64,000 nt of DNA. Origin: JANYBV01 sp043763155. GTDB taxonomy: Bacteria > Pseudomonadota > Alphaproteobacteria > Rickettsiales > SXRF01. Positions 16,198 to 25,099 of the stretch are shown piece by piece (position 1 is the first letter of the stretch; the number at the start of each line of letters is the position of its first letter). The notes below the pieces were generated by a model. That model made no database searches and was not told the origin of the DNA. It was given only the letters and a program-made list of their open reading frames with translations. The position numbers and the translations under genes are program-made. The DNA lies in contig JAYULW010000089.1 in the NCBI GenBank assembly GCA_043763155.1, positions 15,965-79,964 of the forward strand, in the 5' to 3' direction.

Positions 16198-17202
16198 CTA
16201 TTTGGAGTATATCTGATCGAAAGTTCCTTTGTCGTCAAAGTGTTTTTTCTGGTTTTCTCTCCAGCCGCCAAGTTCGGCGATGGTTACCATTTTGACGGGC
16301 TTGAAGGTGGAGGCGTATTTGGCTGCCACTTTCTCATCCGTGGGGCGGTAGAAATCCTTCGCGGCGATTTCCTGCGCTTCGGGTGAGTAGAGATATTGCA
16401 GGTAGGCTTTGGCCACGTCGGTTACGCCTTTGCGGTCGGCGTTTTTATTGACGACGGCCACGGGGGGTTCTGCAAGGATGCTCAACGACGGGTACACGAT
16501 TTCGTACTGGCCGGGGGCCTGCTTCTGGGCGAGGAAGGCTTCGTTTTCCCAGCCTACAAGCACGTCACCGATGCCGCGCTGCACGAAGGTGGTGGTGGAG
16601 CCGCGCGCGCCGGTGTCCAGCACTGGCACGTTTTTGAAGATCTTGCCGAGGAATTCTAAATCCTTGGCTTCGTCATGCGCGAATTTGTTGTCGGCGTAGG
16701 CCCATGCCGCCAGATAGTTCCAGCGCGCGCCGCCGGAGGTTTTGGGGTTTGGGGTGATGACTTTGATGCCGTCTCTGGTCAAATCATCCCAGTCCTTGAT
16801 GGCTTTGGGGTTGCCCTTTTTCACCAGGAATACAATGGTGGAGGTGTAGGGCGAGGAGTTGTTGGGGAAGCTGCTTTGCCAGTCTTGCGGAAGCAGCTTG
16901 CCCTTGTCGGCGATGGCGTCAATGTCGTATGCCAGCGCGAGGGTTACGACGTCAGCCGGGAGGCCGTCAATGACGGAGCGGGCCTGCTTGCCGGAGCCGC
17001 CATGCGACTGGGTGATTTTCACGTCCTGCCCGGTTTTTTCTTTCCAGTAGGTCACGAAGAGCTTGTTAAAGTCGTCGTAAAACTCGCGGGTGGGATCGTA
17101 GGATACGTTCAGCAGTTCCACGCTGTCGGCGGCAAAAGCCGGGACGGTGTGGGTGCTGATGCTGATCGCCGCAAGCAGGGCGAAGGTGCGTAATAGTTTC
17201 AT
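16198..17202 (-). CDS. sbp: Sulfate ABC transporter periplasmic binding protein
   Basis: 334 residues with a signal peptide cut near VPAFAADS. Family motifs are clear: VELLNVSYDPTREFYDDFNKLF, ITQSHGGSGKQARSVIDGLPADVVTLALAYDID (sulfate-binding loop) and TPNPKTSGGARWNYLAAW. It captures sulfate or thiosulfate in the periplasm for a CysTWA transporter, whose genes are not in this window. It is transcribed after the porin gene with a 21-base gap, so the two probably form an anion-uptake operon ending at the terminator downstream. Family length (about 330-340) matches. Confidence 0.94.
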   Translation of the reverse strand: MKLLRTFALLAAISISTHTVPAFAADSVELLNVSYDPTREFYDDFNKLFVTYWKEKTGQDVKITQSHGGSGKQARSVIDGLPADVVTLALAYDIDAIADKGKLLPQDWQSSFPNNSSPYTSTIVFLVKKGNPKAIKDWDDLTRDGIKVITPNPKTSGGARWNYLAAWAYADNKFAHDEAKDLEFLGKIFKNVPVLDTGARGSTTTFVQRGIGDVLVGWENEAFLAQKQAPGQYEIVYPSLSILAEPPVAVVNKNADRKGVTDVAKAYLQYLYSPEAQEIAAKDFYRPTDEKVAAKYASTFKPVKMVTIAELGGWRENQKKHFDDKGTFDQIYSK

Positions 17203-17223
17203 GAAGTCACTCCTATATATAAA

Positions 17224-18720
17224 TTAGAAACGGAACTGGGCGAGTGCCAATAACACGTCTTCGTCTTCGCGGTTGCCGATAAGGGCGCCGCCATCGAAGG
17301 TGGTATGGGCATAGTCCAGGTTAAGTTTTAACGAGGTATTCAGGTACCAGTTGATGCCGAGCGAAGCTTCGTGCGCGGCTTTGGCTGAGGTGGTGATGTT
17401 TGAGAAGGTTGCACCTACGAAGGCGTCTTCGTCCACATGCAGGGCACCGGCGCGGGCGGTGAGTTCAAACGCACCCCACTGATGCTTGGCGGGGTCGAAG
17501 GGGCTTGCGGGTTTTACGCCGTCGAAGCTTGCGTCTTCACCCGTGATGACGTACGTGGCGATGCCGATCCATGCGTCGTTTTGCAGGGTGCGCTGGGTGG
17601 CACCGGCGCGCATTTCCTGACTGTTCAACACGTATTCACCCAAAAGGCTGAAGGGGCCTTTGTAATACGAGGCCTGCGGGTTTAAGCGCCACTGCACGCC
17701 GTTGCCGATGGTGGCGGCATTGTAGGTGAAGTAACGCGACTGGCCGATGGTGACATAACCGCTGGTGAGGCCGGAGTTGGCAACCGTTGCGTTGGTGTGG
17801 GTGCCGTAAGTTCCGGCGAGGCCCGCGCTTAAGCCGGAGAGCCAGGAGTTACCCAGCCAGCGGAAAGGCGTGGCCCAGATGCGGCCGTTGACGTCTTTGT
17901 GGTTGTCAATGTCGGTGTTGGTGTCAATGAGGTCCGGGGAGCCGTTGGTGAAGGCCAGCTGATATTCCAGCTGGTCGGGAATGATTTCGCCCATCAGCAT
18001 AGCGCCGTTGTCACGCAGCGGCACAAGGTTGGTGGTCTGGCCGCGTTCACCGAAGAGCAATTCCTGCTCGGACTGCCAGCGCTCAAGCCCCACGGGGACT
18101 TTGAATTTGCCGAGGCGCAGGGCCGCTAAGCGTGATTCGGGGAAGGGTTTGATGTCGGCGTAGGCGTCGAAAATGCGGGTGCCGCCGTTGGCGAAGTCCA
18201 GCATGATGCGGCCCGATAGATAATCGGTCATCTTGGCTTCCAGAATCGGGCGGGCGGTGCGCACGGTAAAGGTGTTCAGGCTCGTGGTGTTGGAGTTGCC
18301 GAAGAAGTCGCGGCCCTCGATCTGCGCATAGCCGCGCAGGCGGAACTGGTACTGCTTATCGGCGGAGGTCACGATCAGGCCCTTGCCGTTACCAACTTCG
18401 ATGGTAGGGGTTTTTTCGGCTTTGGCTTTGGCGTCTTCCTCGTTGTTTTCCTGCTTGCGCTCAAGCACTGCCACGCGCTCTTCCACCTTGGGGGATGCGG
18501 CTGCGGTTTTGGTTTTTTTGCCGCCAGCGGATGGGCTGAGGGTTGCTACGTCGTCGGTTTTATGGGCCTTTTCGCGGGCTTCCAGCTCGTTGATGCGGGC
18601 TTCGAGTTGCTTTACGGCTTTGCGCAGTGCGTCGGTTTCGGCGTCGGCGTGGGCGGAAGCGGGCACAAGGGTACTGAAGCTCACGCTCAGCAGCGTGCTG
18701 ATGAGGAGATGTTTTTTCAT
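17224..18720 (-). CDS. OprP/OprO-like outer-membrane porin
   Basis: 498 residues. A signal peptide (LISTLLSVSFSTLVPASAHA) is followed by a short coiled-coil segment, LRKAVKQLEARINELEAREKAH, of the sort that trimerises OprP-like porins. The remainder is a 16-strand-type barrel ending in the outer-membrane signature LLALAQFRF with terminal Phe. QFRLRGYAQIEGRDFFG opens the barrel as in the phosphate/polyphosphate-selective porin family. Being upstream of and co-directional with sbp, it may serve sulfate or other anions. Selectivity is inferred from context only. Confidence 0.85.
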   Translation of the reverse strand: MKKHLLISTLLSVSFSTLVPASAHADAETDALRKAVKQLEARINELEAREKAHKTDDVATLSPSAGGKKTKTAAASPKVEERVAVLERKQENNEEDAKAKAEKTPTIEVGNGKGLIVTSADKQYQFRLRGYAQIEGRDFFGNSNTTSLNTFTVRTARPILEAKMTDYLSGRIMLDFANGGTRIFDAYADIKPFPESRLAALRLGKFKVPVGLERWQSEQELLFGERGQTTNLVPLRDNGAMLMGEIIPDQLEYQLAFTNGSPDLIDTNTDIDNHKDVNGRIWATPFRWLGNSWLSGLSAGLAGTYGTHTNATVANSGLTSGYVTIGQSRYFTYNAATIGNGVQWRLNPQASYYKGPFSLLGEYVLNSQEMRAGATQRTLQNDAWIGIATYVITGEDASFDGVKPASPFDPAKHQWGAFELTARAGALHVDEDAFVGATFSNITTSAKAAHEASLGINWYLNTSLKLNLDYAHTTFDGGALIGNREDEDVLLALAQFRF

Positions 18721-18888
18721 TAGAGTTTTCCTGATGTTTGCATGGTTACCGTTGTGTTCTCATCCGTGAAATGGTGAACGGCCCAGTTTTCTGGTTGCGT
18801 GAAACCTCTGTATCCGAGAATCCCCACAAAATCAATAGGGATTTTCGGAGGGGTTGTTTTGCGAGCATTTTTTGCCTATAAGTGTGGC

Positions 18889-19362
18889 ATGTATAAAATA
18901 CTTTTTGTCTGCACCGGAAACATCTGCCGCTCGCCCACCGCCGAAGGGGTGATGCGCCATTTCGTGGATGAAGCGGGCCTTTCGGGCAAGGTGCAGATAG
19001 ACTCGGCGGGCACGACTGCGTTTCACGCCGGGGAAGCGCCCGACATGCGCTCGGTGAAAGCGGCAAAACAGCGCGGCATTTTGATCGAGGGGTTGCGCTC
19101 GCGCAAAATTGCGCCGGGGGATTTCGATGCATTCGACCTGATCCTTGCGTGCGACAACGAGCATTTGCAGTTTTTGCGGCGCATGCAGCCGAAGGACTCG
19201 CGCGCGGAAGTTGCGCTGTTCCTTGCGTATGCGGGCGCAACGAAAGAAAACGAAGTGCCCGACCCCTATTACGGCGACGCATTTCAGTTTGAATATGTGC
19301 TTGACTTGATCGAGGCAGGTGTCAAACCTTTGATAGATAAACTTCACCAACAATTACGGTAA
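18889..19362 (+). CDS. Low-molecular-weight protein tyrosine phosphatase
   Basis: 157 residues. The P-loop VCTGNICRSPTAEGVM (CxxxxxRS) is at the N-terminus and the general acid Asp lies in VPDPYYGD near residue 125. It hydrolyses phosphotyrosine; in bacteria it often pairs with capsule kinases, though none is adjacent here. I start at the Met of MYKILFVCTGN; the open frame extends 30 codons upstream without support. The next gene starts one base after its stop. Confidence 0.93.
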   Translation: MYKILFVCTGNICRSPTAEGVMRHFVDEAGLSGKVQIDSAGTTAFHAGEAPDMRSVKAAKQRGILIEGLRSRKIAPGDFDAFDLILACDNEHLQFLRRMQPKDSRAEVALFLAYAGATKENEVPDPYYGDAFQFEYVLDLIEAGVKPLIDKLHQQLR

Positions 19363-19363
19363 G

Positions 19364-20833
19364 ATGATGTTACATCCTGTTGCTTTGCTGACTGCCGAAG
19401 AAACCCGCAACGCCGACCAGGCTGCCATTTCCGGCAGCACCTCCGGCGAAACGCTGATGGAAAACGCTGGCAAGGCCATCGTGGATTTAATCACGCAGGA
19501 GTACAAACCCTGCAAGGTGCTGGTGGTGTGCGGCACGGGAAATAACGGCGGCGACGGGTTTGTGACCGCGCGCATGCTGAAAGAAAAAAGCTGGGATGTA
19601 AGCCTTGCCAATATCGGCAATATTGACGACATCAAGGGCGATGCGAAAATTGCCAAGGATAAATGGAACATGGCGGGCGGCGCCACGCGCACCTACAACA
19701 AGGACCTGCTGAAAGACGCCGGACTTGTGGTTGACGCGATGTTTGGCACCGGGCTTGCGCGCGAAGTGGATGGCACGGCGAAAGAAGCGATTGCGGCCAT
19801 CAACGAGAGTAAGATTGCTGTGGTTTCGATTGATGTGCCGAGCGGCATTAATACCGATACGGGCGCGATCATGGGGGTGGCGATTAAAGCTGCGAACACG
19901 GTGACGTTTGTGCGCCCGAAACCGGGGCATGTGCTGCTGCCGGGCAAGGCGCACACGGGCCAGCTGCATGTGTACGACATTGGCATCAGCGGCGATAAGG
20001 TGAAGCCGAAATTGTTTTTGAACGCCCCGGCGCTCTGGCAGCATTTGCTGCCGTTGCCGAACCCGGATTCTAATAAATATAGCCGTGGGCATACCGTTAT
20101 TCTTGGTGGCGGCATGAGCAGCACGGGCGCTTCGCGCCTTGCGGCAATGGCTGCGCTGCGCGTGGGCTCAGGCTTGGTGAGCGTGGCTTCCACGCAGGAT
20201 GCGCTGCCGATTTATGCGATGTCGCTGACTGCCGTGATGACCAAACTTGCGGATAATGCAACGCAGCTTGCGGCTTTGCTGGATGATAAGCGCATCAGCG
20301 CGCTGCTGATCGGGCCGGGTTGCGGCGTGACGGAGCGTACGCGGGATAACACGCTCCAGATTTTGAAAAGCAACAAGGCCTGCGTGGTGGATGCGGATGC
20401 GCTGTCTATTTTCCAGTTTAACACCAAGCCACTGTTTGACGCGATTGGCGGACCTACGGTGCTTACACCGCATGAGGGCGAGTTTGAGCGCTTGTTTGCC
20501 ACCAAAGGCGTGAAGACGGAGCGCGCGAAAGATGCCGCCAAGCAAAGCGGCGCGGTGATTGTGCTTAAGGGCAACGACACGGTGATCGCGTCTCCTGATG
20601 GCCGGGTGAGCATTAACGCGAATGCGCCGGTGTGGCTGGCGACTGCGGGTTCGGGCGATGTGCTGGCAGGGATTATCACGGGCCTGATGGGCCAGGGCAT
20701 GCCTGCTTATGAAGCGGCGTGTGCGGGCACATGGATTCAGGGTGAAGTGGCGAACCGCTTTGGCCCCGGCCTGATTGCCGAAGATTTGCACTCAACCATG
20801 CCGGGCGTGCTTAAAGACCTGTATAATGCGTAA
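19364..20833 (+). CDS. nnr: Bifunctional NAD(P)HX epimerase/dehydratase
   Basis: 489 residues, the usual fused form. The N-terminal YjeF_N epimerase domain shows VVCGTGNNGGDGFVTARML and VVSIDVPSGINTDTG. The C-terminal ADP-dependent dehydratase domain (ribokinase-like) shows GPGCGVT, VLTPHEGEFERLF, VIVLKGNDTVIA and WLATAGSGDVLAGIITG. It repairs hydrated NADH/NADPH in the cytosol. It is followed by an overlapping acylphosphatase gene, so two small metabolite-repair enzymes are co-transcribed. Confidence 0.95.
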   Translation: MMLHPVALLTAEETRNADQAAISGSTSGETLMENAGKAIVDLITQEYKPCKVLVVCGTGNNGGDGFVTARMLKEKSWDVSLANIGNIDDIKGDAKIAKDKWNMAGGATRTYNKDLLKDAGLVVDAMFGTGLAREVDGTAKEAIAAINESKIAVVSIDVPSGINTDTGAIMGVAIKAANTVTFVRPKPGHVLLPGKAHTGQLHVYDIGISGDKVKPKLFLNAPALWQHLLPLPNPDSNKYSRGHTVILGGGMSSTGASRLAAMAALRVGSGLVSVASTQDALPIYAMSLTAVMTKLADNATQLAALLDDKRISALLIGPGCGVTERTRDNTLQILKSNKACVVDADALSIFQFNTKPLFDAIGGPTVLTPHEGEFERLFATKGVKTERAKDAAKQSGAVIVLKGNDTVIASPDGRVSINANAPVWLATAGSGDVLAGIITGLMGQGMPAYEAACAGTWIQGEVANRFGPGLIAEDLHSTMPGVLKDLYNA

Positions 20834-21107
20834 TGTTTTACGGGTTATACTTTCGGGCCGTGTGCAGGGTGTGGGGTTTCGTGCGTGGGTGGTGGCCAAT
20901 GCCACGCATGCGGGCCTTCAGGGCTGGGTGCGCAATGTGCAGGACGGCAGTGTAGAGGCTGTGTTTTCCGGTGAAGACAGCGCGGTGAAGCAGATGATCG
21001 AGTCGTGCAAGAACGGGCCGGAAGCGGCGCGGGTGGACAAGATCGAGGTATTTACCACCAAGGATGAGATTGCCGACGGGCCGTTTATGGCAAGGCAAAC
21101 CGTTTAA
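20826..21107 (+). CDS. acyP: Acylphosphatase
   Basis: 93 residues. It contains the phosphate-binding signature GRVQGVGFRAWV with the catalytic Arg, and GLQGWVRNVQDGSVEAVFSG with the catalytic Asn. It hydrolyses carboxyl phosphates such as acetyl and carbamoyl phosphate. The ATG lies within the end of nnr (8-base overlap), indicating coupling. The family length of about 90 matches. Confidence 0.95.
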   Translation: MRNVLRVILSGRVQGVGFRAWVVANATHAGLQGWVRNVQDGSVEAVFSGEDSAVKQMIESCKNGPEAARVDKIEVFTTKDEIADGPFMARQTV

Positions 21108-21121
21108 TCAAAAAAAGCTGG

Positions 21122-21931
21122 TTAGCGCGTAAGCACAACTTCGGTTGTGCGGTCATCCGTTTTTTCGATGATATTGCTGAGGTAGTTCGCTTTTTGCGCG
21201 GCGAAGCTGCGGGTGGGTTTTTCCTGCTCTTGCTCTGGCGCGTGTGCGTGGGTGGGTTTTTGCGCGGCGATGGCTGGCGCGGCAGTAAGCTCTGGGGCGG
21301 GGGATTTTTCAAAAGCGCTGCCGTTTAAGATTTTGGTATACCCGTTGCTGAGTTTGTTTGAGATGTGGGCGAAGTTCACGCCCATGGTGGTTCCCAGCAT
21401 GCCGATGACGGCAGCGCCTGCCACGCTTGCGGCAATGGTTCCGGCCTTGAAGCCCATGAGGGCAATGGCGGGCGCGGTGATGGGGCTCATGGCGGCGATG
21501 GCACCGAAGGCGGCAAATAATACGCCCATGACAAGCGAGGTTTTCCAGTTCAGCATTTTGGGGGGCTTGGCGGGTTGTTCGCCTTTGCCTGCGTTGTGGC
21601 CCTTGCGGATGCTTTGTTCTTCGATACCGGCGTTTACCGCGCCTGCGTTTGCGCCGACATCGGCACCGATGCCGATACCGAGCCATGCGGCTGCGCCGCC
21701 GAAGATGGCGGCATTACCTAATATTGCGCCAATGGCGGGGATGGCAGCTTCGGTTGCGCCGGGAACGGCCATGCTGAACAGGGCTGCGGGAAGGACAGAG
21801 GCGATGATGCCGCCCACGGCACCGAAAGCGCCAAACATGGTGGCGCCTGCTAAAAAGCCAGCGGTGCGCTTGCTCCATGTTTTTTTATGGATGCGGTCGT
21901 AGCTGTTATCCGTGTTTTGGCTTGTGGCCAT
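21122..21931 (-). CDS. Glycine-zipper membrane protein of unknown function
   Basis: 269 residues, not recognised. Four to five Gly/Ala-rich hydrophobic segments are present (TAGFLAGATMFGAFGAVGGIIASVLPAALF, AIGAILGNAAIFGGAAAWLGIGIGADVGANAG, SLVMGVLFAAFGAIAAMSPITAPAIALMGF, AASVAGAAVIGMLGTTMG), a glycine-zipper-like make-up. The C-terminus is soluble, with a Pro/Ala/His/Glu-rich linker (AAQKPTHAHAPEQEQEKPTRS). There is no signal peptide before the first helix but a basic N-terminus. It converges on acyP. Confidence 0.55.
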   Translation of the reverse strand: MATSQNTDNSYDRIHKKTWSKRTAGFLAGATMFGAFGAVGGIIASVLPAALFSMAVPGATEAAIPAIGAILGNAAIFGGAAAWLGIGIGADVGANAGAVNAGIEEQSIRKGHNAGKGEQPAKPPKMLNWKTSLVMGVLFAAFGAIAAMSPITAPAIALMGFKAGTIAASVAGAAVIGMLGTTMGVNFAHISNKLSNGYTKILNGSAFEKSPAPELTAAPAIAAQKPTHAHAPEQEQEKPTRSFAAQKANYLSNIIEKTDDRTTEVVLTR

Positions 21932-22085
21932 GCAAGAGGGGTTCCCGGTTGATGGATTAGTTGAGTTTTTAGAATAGCCTAAGGGTTAGCTTGGGGTAAG
22001 TTAAGATTATATGACAAGGCATGGGGCGATCATTGCCCTGAATTATAAAGGAAAAACCGCTTTTACTTTGCCCTGCTGATTCTAC

Positions 22086-22328
22086 TTACTGGTATTCGGG
22101 GGGCACGGGCAGGTAGCGGTAGGGGTGGTTGCGGGCTTTTTCCTCTTCTTCGATGCACCAATCGTAGGAGGCGTCGCCGCGCATGGAACCCATGGCCATG
22201 CAGGTGGAATCGGACCCGGTGGAATTGGAGTATTGCACCGTGTTGGTGCGGAAGAAAGAGGCATACTGGCAGGCCGACAGGGCTTGCAGCAGGCATAGCG
22301 CGAGTAGCGCACGGCAACGAATCTTCAT
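22086..22328 (-). CDS. Small lipoprotein, 80 aa
   Basis: The N-terminus MKIRCRALLALCLLQALSAC ends in a good lipobox (LSAC), predicting signal peptidase II processing and lipid attachment. The mature part is polar with two more Cys and an acidic run (YDWCIEEEEKARNHPYRYL). A GGGGAGGGG run just upstream of the ATG serves as ribosome-binding site. No family is recognised. Confidence 0.7.
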   Translation of the reverse strand: MKIRCRALLALCLLQALSACQYASFFRTNTVQYSNSTGSDSTCMAMGSMRGDASYDWCIEEEEKARNHPYRYLPVPPEYQ

Positions 22329-22346
22329 AGTCCCCTCCCCTTGGTT

Positions 22347-22580
22347 TTACGGGTTATGTTGATCGGTAATTTCGGTATAGCTGCCTTCGATAATCCCGTT
22401 ATCCGGGTCGTTTTCACGCAGGAACTGCCAGCGCGCCCAGCGCTGGCGGATAATGAGAATAATGGAAAACATTATCCCGAAGGCCAGAAACCACAGCAAA
22501 AGCGAGAAGCCGATGGTTATGGCCAAGGCCAGGATAAGCGCCACAAAAATAAACGTTATTGCTGATAAAACGAAGTCCAT
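22347..22580 (-). CDS. Small inner-membrane protein, 77 aa
   Basis: Two hydrophobic segments (DFVLSAITFIFVALILALAI and SLLLWFLAFGIMFSIILII) followed by a basic-to-acidic soluble tail (RQRWARWQFLRENDPDNGIIEG). The ATG at 22580 has AAGGG nine bases upstream, preferred over an in-frame GTG six codons earlier. Unknown function. It lies 18 bases upstream of the lipoprotein gene on the same strand. Confidence 0.6.
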   Translation of the reverse strand: MDFVLSAITFIFVALILALAITIGFSLLLWFLAFGIMFSIILIIRQRWARWQFLRENDPDNGIIEGSYTEITDQHNP

Positions 22581-22635
22581 TAACGAAACCCTTACCACTC
22601 TTTAGTATGTTATAGCATAAAAATGCGAACAATAT

Positions 22636-23430
22636 ATGAACGATGATGTAATGGAGCTAGCTAAGCGTGCCATGCATTACAGCTTTATTGGCTGGGTGCT
22701 GACGCTGCTTATGATGCTCCGGCTACCCAGCGTGGAAGACATCAACCCCGATCTTTTGCGGCAGCCGCTGCAAACGCAGATTGCGCAGAATGAATTCCAT
22801 TTTCCGTATGAGGGACAGGACATCAAGGTTATTCCGGTGATGAACTACACGCTCAACGGGCTGATCGTTTCGCATAATGATCCGGGCAAATGGTATAATT
22901 TCGACCTGACGCATGACAGCCAATCCATCAATACGCTGGATATTTGCGTGGTGTGGGGCAGCAACCTTACCAATAACGATTTCCACAAAATCAGTTTTCA
23001 TAATGACGACTGGATATGCACGTGGAGCTACGGGCCGGACGTGAAGCACGTTAATGAGCAGGAAATTTCTAACAACCACCTGATTACGGCGAGCGATAGC
23101 ATTCGCAAGCAGATTGCAAATTTGCACAATGGCGACCAGATCGAAATTGTGGGAAGGCTGGTGTATTACGGCGAGCAGCGCTGGGGCGGGAATATGCGCC
23201 AGAGCAGCCTTTCACGCGCTGACACGGGCAACGGGGCGTGCGAAATCATTTACGTGGATTCGCTGCGGGTGCTGGATTCGCATAATTCCTTCTGGGCGAA
23301 ACTTGGGGACTTCCTTTACTGGGTTTGCGTACTCACGCTTACCTTCCGGGTCACGGTGTTTGTGATGCCGGAGCGCAGCTTGCACCTGCCGAAATGGCTG
23401 CGCAACTGGCTGGACCTGTATAAGGCTTAA
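22636..23430 (+). CDS. Hypothetical inner-membrane protein, 264 aa
   Basis: Not recognised. There is one hydrophobic segment near the N-terminus (YSFIGWVLTLLMML) and one near the C-terminus (LGDFLYWVCVLTLTFRVTVFVM). The central 180 residues should be a periplasmic beta-rich domain (IKVIPVMNYTLNGLIVSHN, DQIEIVGRLVYYGEQRWGG). Two membrane ends around a large extracytoplasmic domain suggest an envelope-associated role. Its stop codon overlaps the fliP stop on the other strand. Confidence 0.55.
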   Translation: MNDDVMELAKRAMHYSFIGWVLTLLMMLRLPSVEDINPDLLRQPLQTQIAQNEFHFPYEGQDIKVIPVMNYTLNGLIVSHNDPGKWYNFDLTHDSQSINTLDICVVWGSNLTNNDFHKISFHNDDWICTWSYGPDVKHVNEQEISNNHLITASDSIRKQIANLHNGDQIEIVGRLVYYGEQRWGGNMRQSSLSRADTGNGACEIIYVDSLRVLDSHNSFWAKLGDFLYWVCVLTLTFRVTVFVMPERSLHLPKWLRNWLDLYKA

Positions 23431-24167
23431 ACGGTTCCGAAGCTTTTGATCAGGCTGCCGCAGACCATGTACCAGCCATCCACCAGCACAAAGAAAATCA
23501 GCTTGAATGGCAGCGAAATCATGACGGGCGGTAGCATCATCATACCCATAGCCATGAGGACGGATGCGACCAGCATGTCAATAATCACGAAGGGAATAAA
23601 GATGAGGAAGCCGATTTCAAAGGAGCGCTTTAGCTCGCTGATCATGAAACCGGGGACAAGCACGCGGAAGGGCGTTTCTTCCGGCGTGTCAATTTTCAGG
23701 CCGGGAGACATGGAAACAAACAGCTCAAGGTCTTTGGGGCGCACGTGCTGGAGCATGAAGGCGTGGAAGGGCGCGCTGATTTTATCGAGCGCTTCTTCCT
23801 GCGTGATTTCATTTTCCATGAGGGGTTTGAAGCCTTCGTCGTAGGATTGCTCGAAAACGGGCGACATGATGAACAGGGTGAGGAAAAGCGCAAGGGAGAT
23901 GAGAACCTGGTTGGGCGGGGTTTGCTGCAGGCCGAGGGCGCTGCGCAGGAACGACAGCACGATGATGGTGCGCATGAAGGACGTGGTCATCATCAAAATG
24001 GAGGGCGCGAGGGTGATGACGGTCATCATGACGACGAGCTGGATCATGCGCGCAGCGGTGGAGCCACCGGCGTTTCCGCCCATGTCTACGGTCATGGTTT
24101 GGGCGAGCGCGGTGTGGGGCAGCAGGAGGGCTGCAAGCGCCAGGGCAATCGGGAGGAATTTACGCAT
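23427..24167 (-). CDS. fliP: Flagellar export gate protein FliP
   Basis: 246 residues with a cleavable signal peptide (LPIALALAALLLPHTALAQ), as usual for FliP. Conserved stretches are MMTSFMRTIIVLSFLRSALGLQQTPPNQVLISLALFLTLFIMSPVF and PGFMISELKRSFEIGFLIFIPFVIIDMLVASVLMAMGMMMLPP. It forms the FliPQR gate of the type III flagellar export apparatus with FliQ and FliR encoded on the opposite strand. It is the last gene of the leftward csrA-flhX-orf-fliO-fliP unit and overlaps fliO by eight bases. Confidence 0.97.
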   Translation of the reverse strand: MRKFLPIALALAALLLPHTALAQTMTVDMGGNAGGSTAARMIQLVVMMTVITLAPSILMMTTSFMRTIIVLSFLRSALGLQQTPPNQVLISLALFLTLFIMSPVFEQSYDEGFKPLMENEITQEEALDKISAPFHAFMLQHVRPKDLELFVSMSPGLKIDTPEETPFRVLVPGFMISELKRSFEIGFLIFIPFVIIDMLVASVLMAMGMMMLPPVMISLPFKLIFFVLVDGWYMVCGSLIKSFGTV

Positions 24168-24447
24168 GGGGGGTTGTTTCCGGTATGTTGGACTCGATGA
24201 TCATTTCGCGGCCATCGGCCAGGAGCAAAAGATGCTGGATATTGTCGCGGCGCACTAATACCAGGCGGCGGCGGGCGTCTATATAGCGGGTTTCGAGCAC
24301 GTCAATGCGGCCATCGCCCGCTTTGGCGGGCATGCGTGAAAAGCGGCCGGAGGCGGCTACGTATTTCAACGCCATGGCCATGAGGCCGATCAGGCCCAGC
24401 ACCAGCACGAAGGAAAGAATGAAGCGCGTGGGATCAATCGTATCCAT
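24160..24447 (-). CDS. fliO: Flagellar biosynthesis protein FliO-like
   Basis: 95 residues. A single membrane helix (FILSFVLVLGLIGLMAMALKYV) is followed by a small cytosolic domain with GDGRIDVLETRYIDARRRLVLVRRDNIQHLLLL. This is the FliO pattern (short N-terminal anchor, then a beta-rich domain with ARRRLVLVRRD). FliO helps assemble FliP. Position immediately before fliP with an overlap supports the call. Confidence 0.85.
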   Translation of the reverse strand: MDTIDPTRFILSFVLVLGLIGLMAMALKYVAASGRFSRMPAKAGDGRIDVLETRYIDARRRLVLVRRDNIQHLLLLADGREMIIESNIPETTPHA

Positions 24448-24449
24448 TG

Positions 24450-24806
24450 TTAGTCTGCTTCCTCGTCGCCGTCGCGTTTGCCGAAATCGTCGCGGGAGTC
24501 GGCGACTTTATAGGCGTGGACGGCTTTTTTCTGCTGCGAAAGGCCACGGATTTCTTCGGCAAGCTGGTCGCGGTTGGCGACCATGGCTTCGCCGAGGGTT
24601 TTCAATTCGGCAAGCAAAACCTGCATGCGTTCGGAGCAGGCGAGCCGGTCTTCCTGAGAGAGCTGCAGCACGGTTTCGCAGAGTGAGCGCACCTGATCGT
24701 CGAGGCCGTACATTTCCAGCATGGCGCCGGAGGCAAGCATGGCTTTGCTTTCGACGATGAACTGCTCGATTTCATTGAAGAGGTCTTCGGGGGCTTTGCG
24801 TGTCAT
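24450..24806 (-). CDS. Coiled-coil protein in flagellar operon (FlgN/FliT-like?)
   Basis: 118 residues, soluble and helical. The centre (LCETVLQLSQEDRLACSERMQVLLAELKTLGEAMVANRDQLAEEIRGLSQQKKAVHAYK) has the heptad pattern and end-of-helix AYK/AY feature seen in FlgN and FliT flagellar chaperones, but no diagnostic motif. The tail is very acidic. It overlaps flhX and abuts fliO, so a role in flagellar export or assembly is likely. A chaperone role is inference. Confidence 0.55.
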   Translation of the reverse strand: MTRKAPEDLFNEIEQFIVESKAMLASGAMLEMYGLDDQVRSLCETVLQLSQEDRLACSERMQVLLAELKTLGEAMVANRDQLAEEIRGLSQQKKAVHAYKVADSRDDFGKRDGDEEAD

Positions 24807-25099
24807 GTTTTTACTTTTCCGGCTTTGGCGTTGGCTTTGTATACGTAGGCTAGGATTTCGGCAACTGCTGCATAGGCTTCCAGCGGAATGGGCATGTCTA
24901 TGTCGAGTTTGGAAAGCAGTGTGACGAGGTCGGGGTCTTCACGCACCTCGATATTATGTTCGCGGGCGAGCTTGATGATTTGTTCGGCGATGAGGCCTTT
25001 GCCTTTGGCTGCAAGCCTTGGCGCTTCTTCGCCACGCTCGTAGCTGAGTGCAACGGCCAGTTTTTCTTTGTTTATGGGTGTTTCATCACTTGTTGCCAT
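24803..25099 (-). CDS. flhX: FlhX, FlhB C-terminal-domain paralogue
   Basis: 98 residues. It corresponds to the cytosolic C-terminal part of FlhB/YscU without membrane helices: KLAVALSYERGEEAPRLAAKGKGLIAEQIIKLAREHNIEVREDPDLVTLLSKLDIDMPIPLEAYAAVAEILAYVYK. The NPTH autocleavage motif present in full-length FlhB (28631 region) is absent, since FlhX matches only the part after the cleavage site. Such proteins can substitute for the cleaved FlhB C-terminus in some bacteria. The start overlaps csrA by 14 bases. Confidence 0.88.
   Translation of the reverse strand: MATSDETPINKEKLAVALSYERGEEAPRLAAKGKGLIAEQIIKLAREHNIEVREDPDLVTLLSKLDIDMPIPLEAYAAVAEILAYVYKANAKAGKVKT

Noticed and set aside
24803..25099. 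flhX as a truncated flhB pseudogene
   Set aside because: It has its own start, intact frame and operon position, and matches the known stand-alone FlhX family; full-length flhB is present at 27826.
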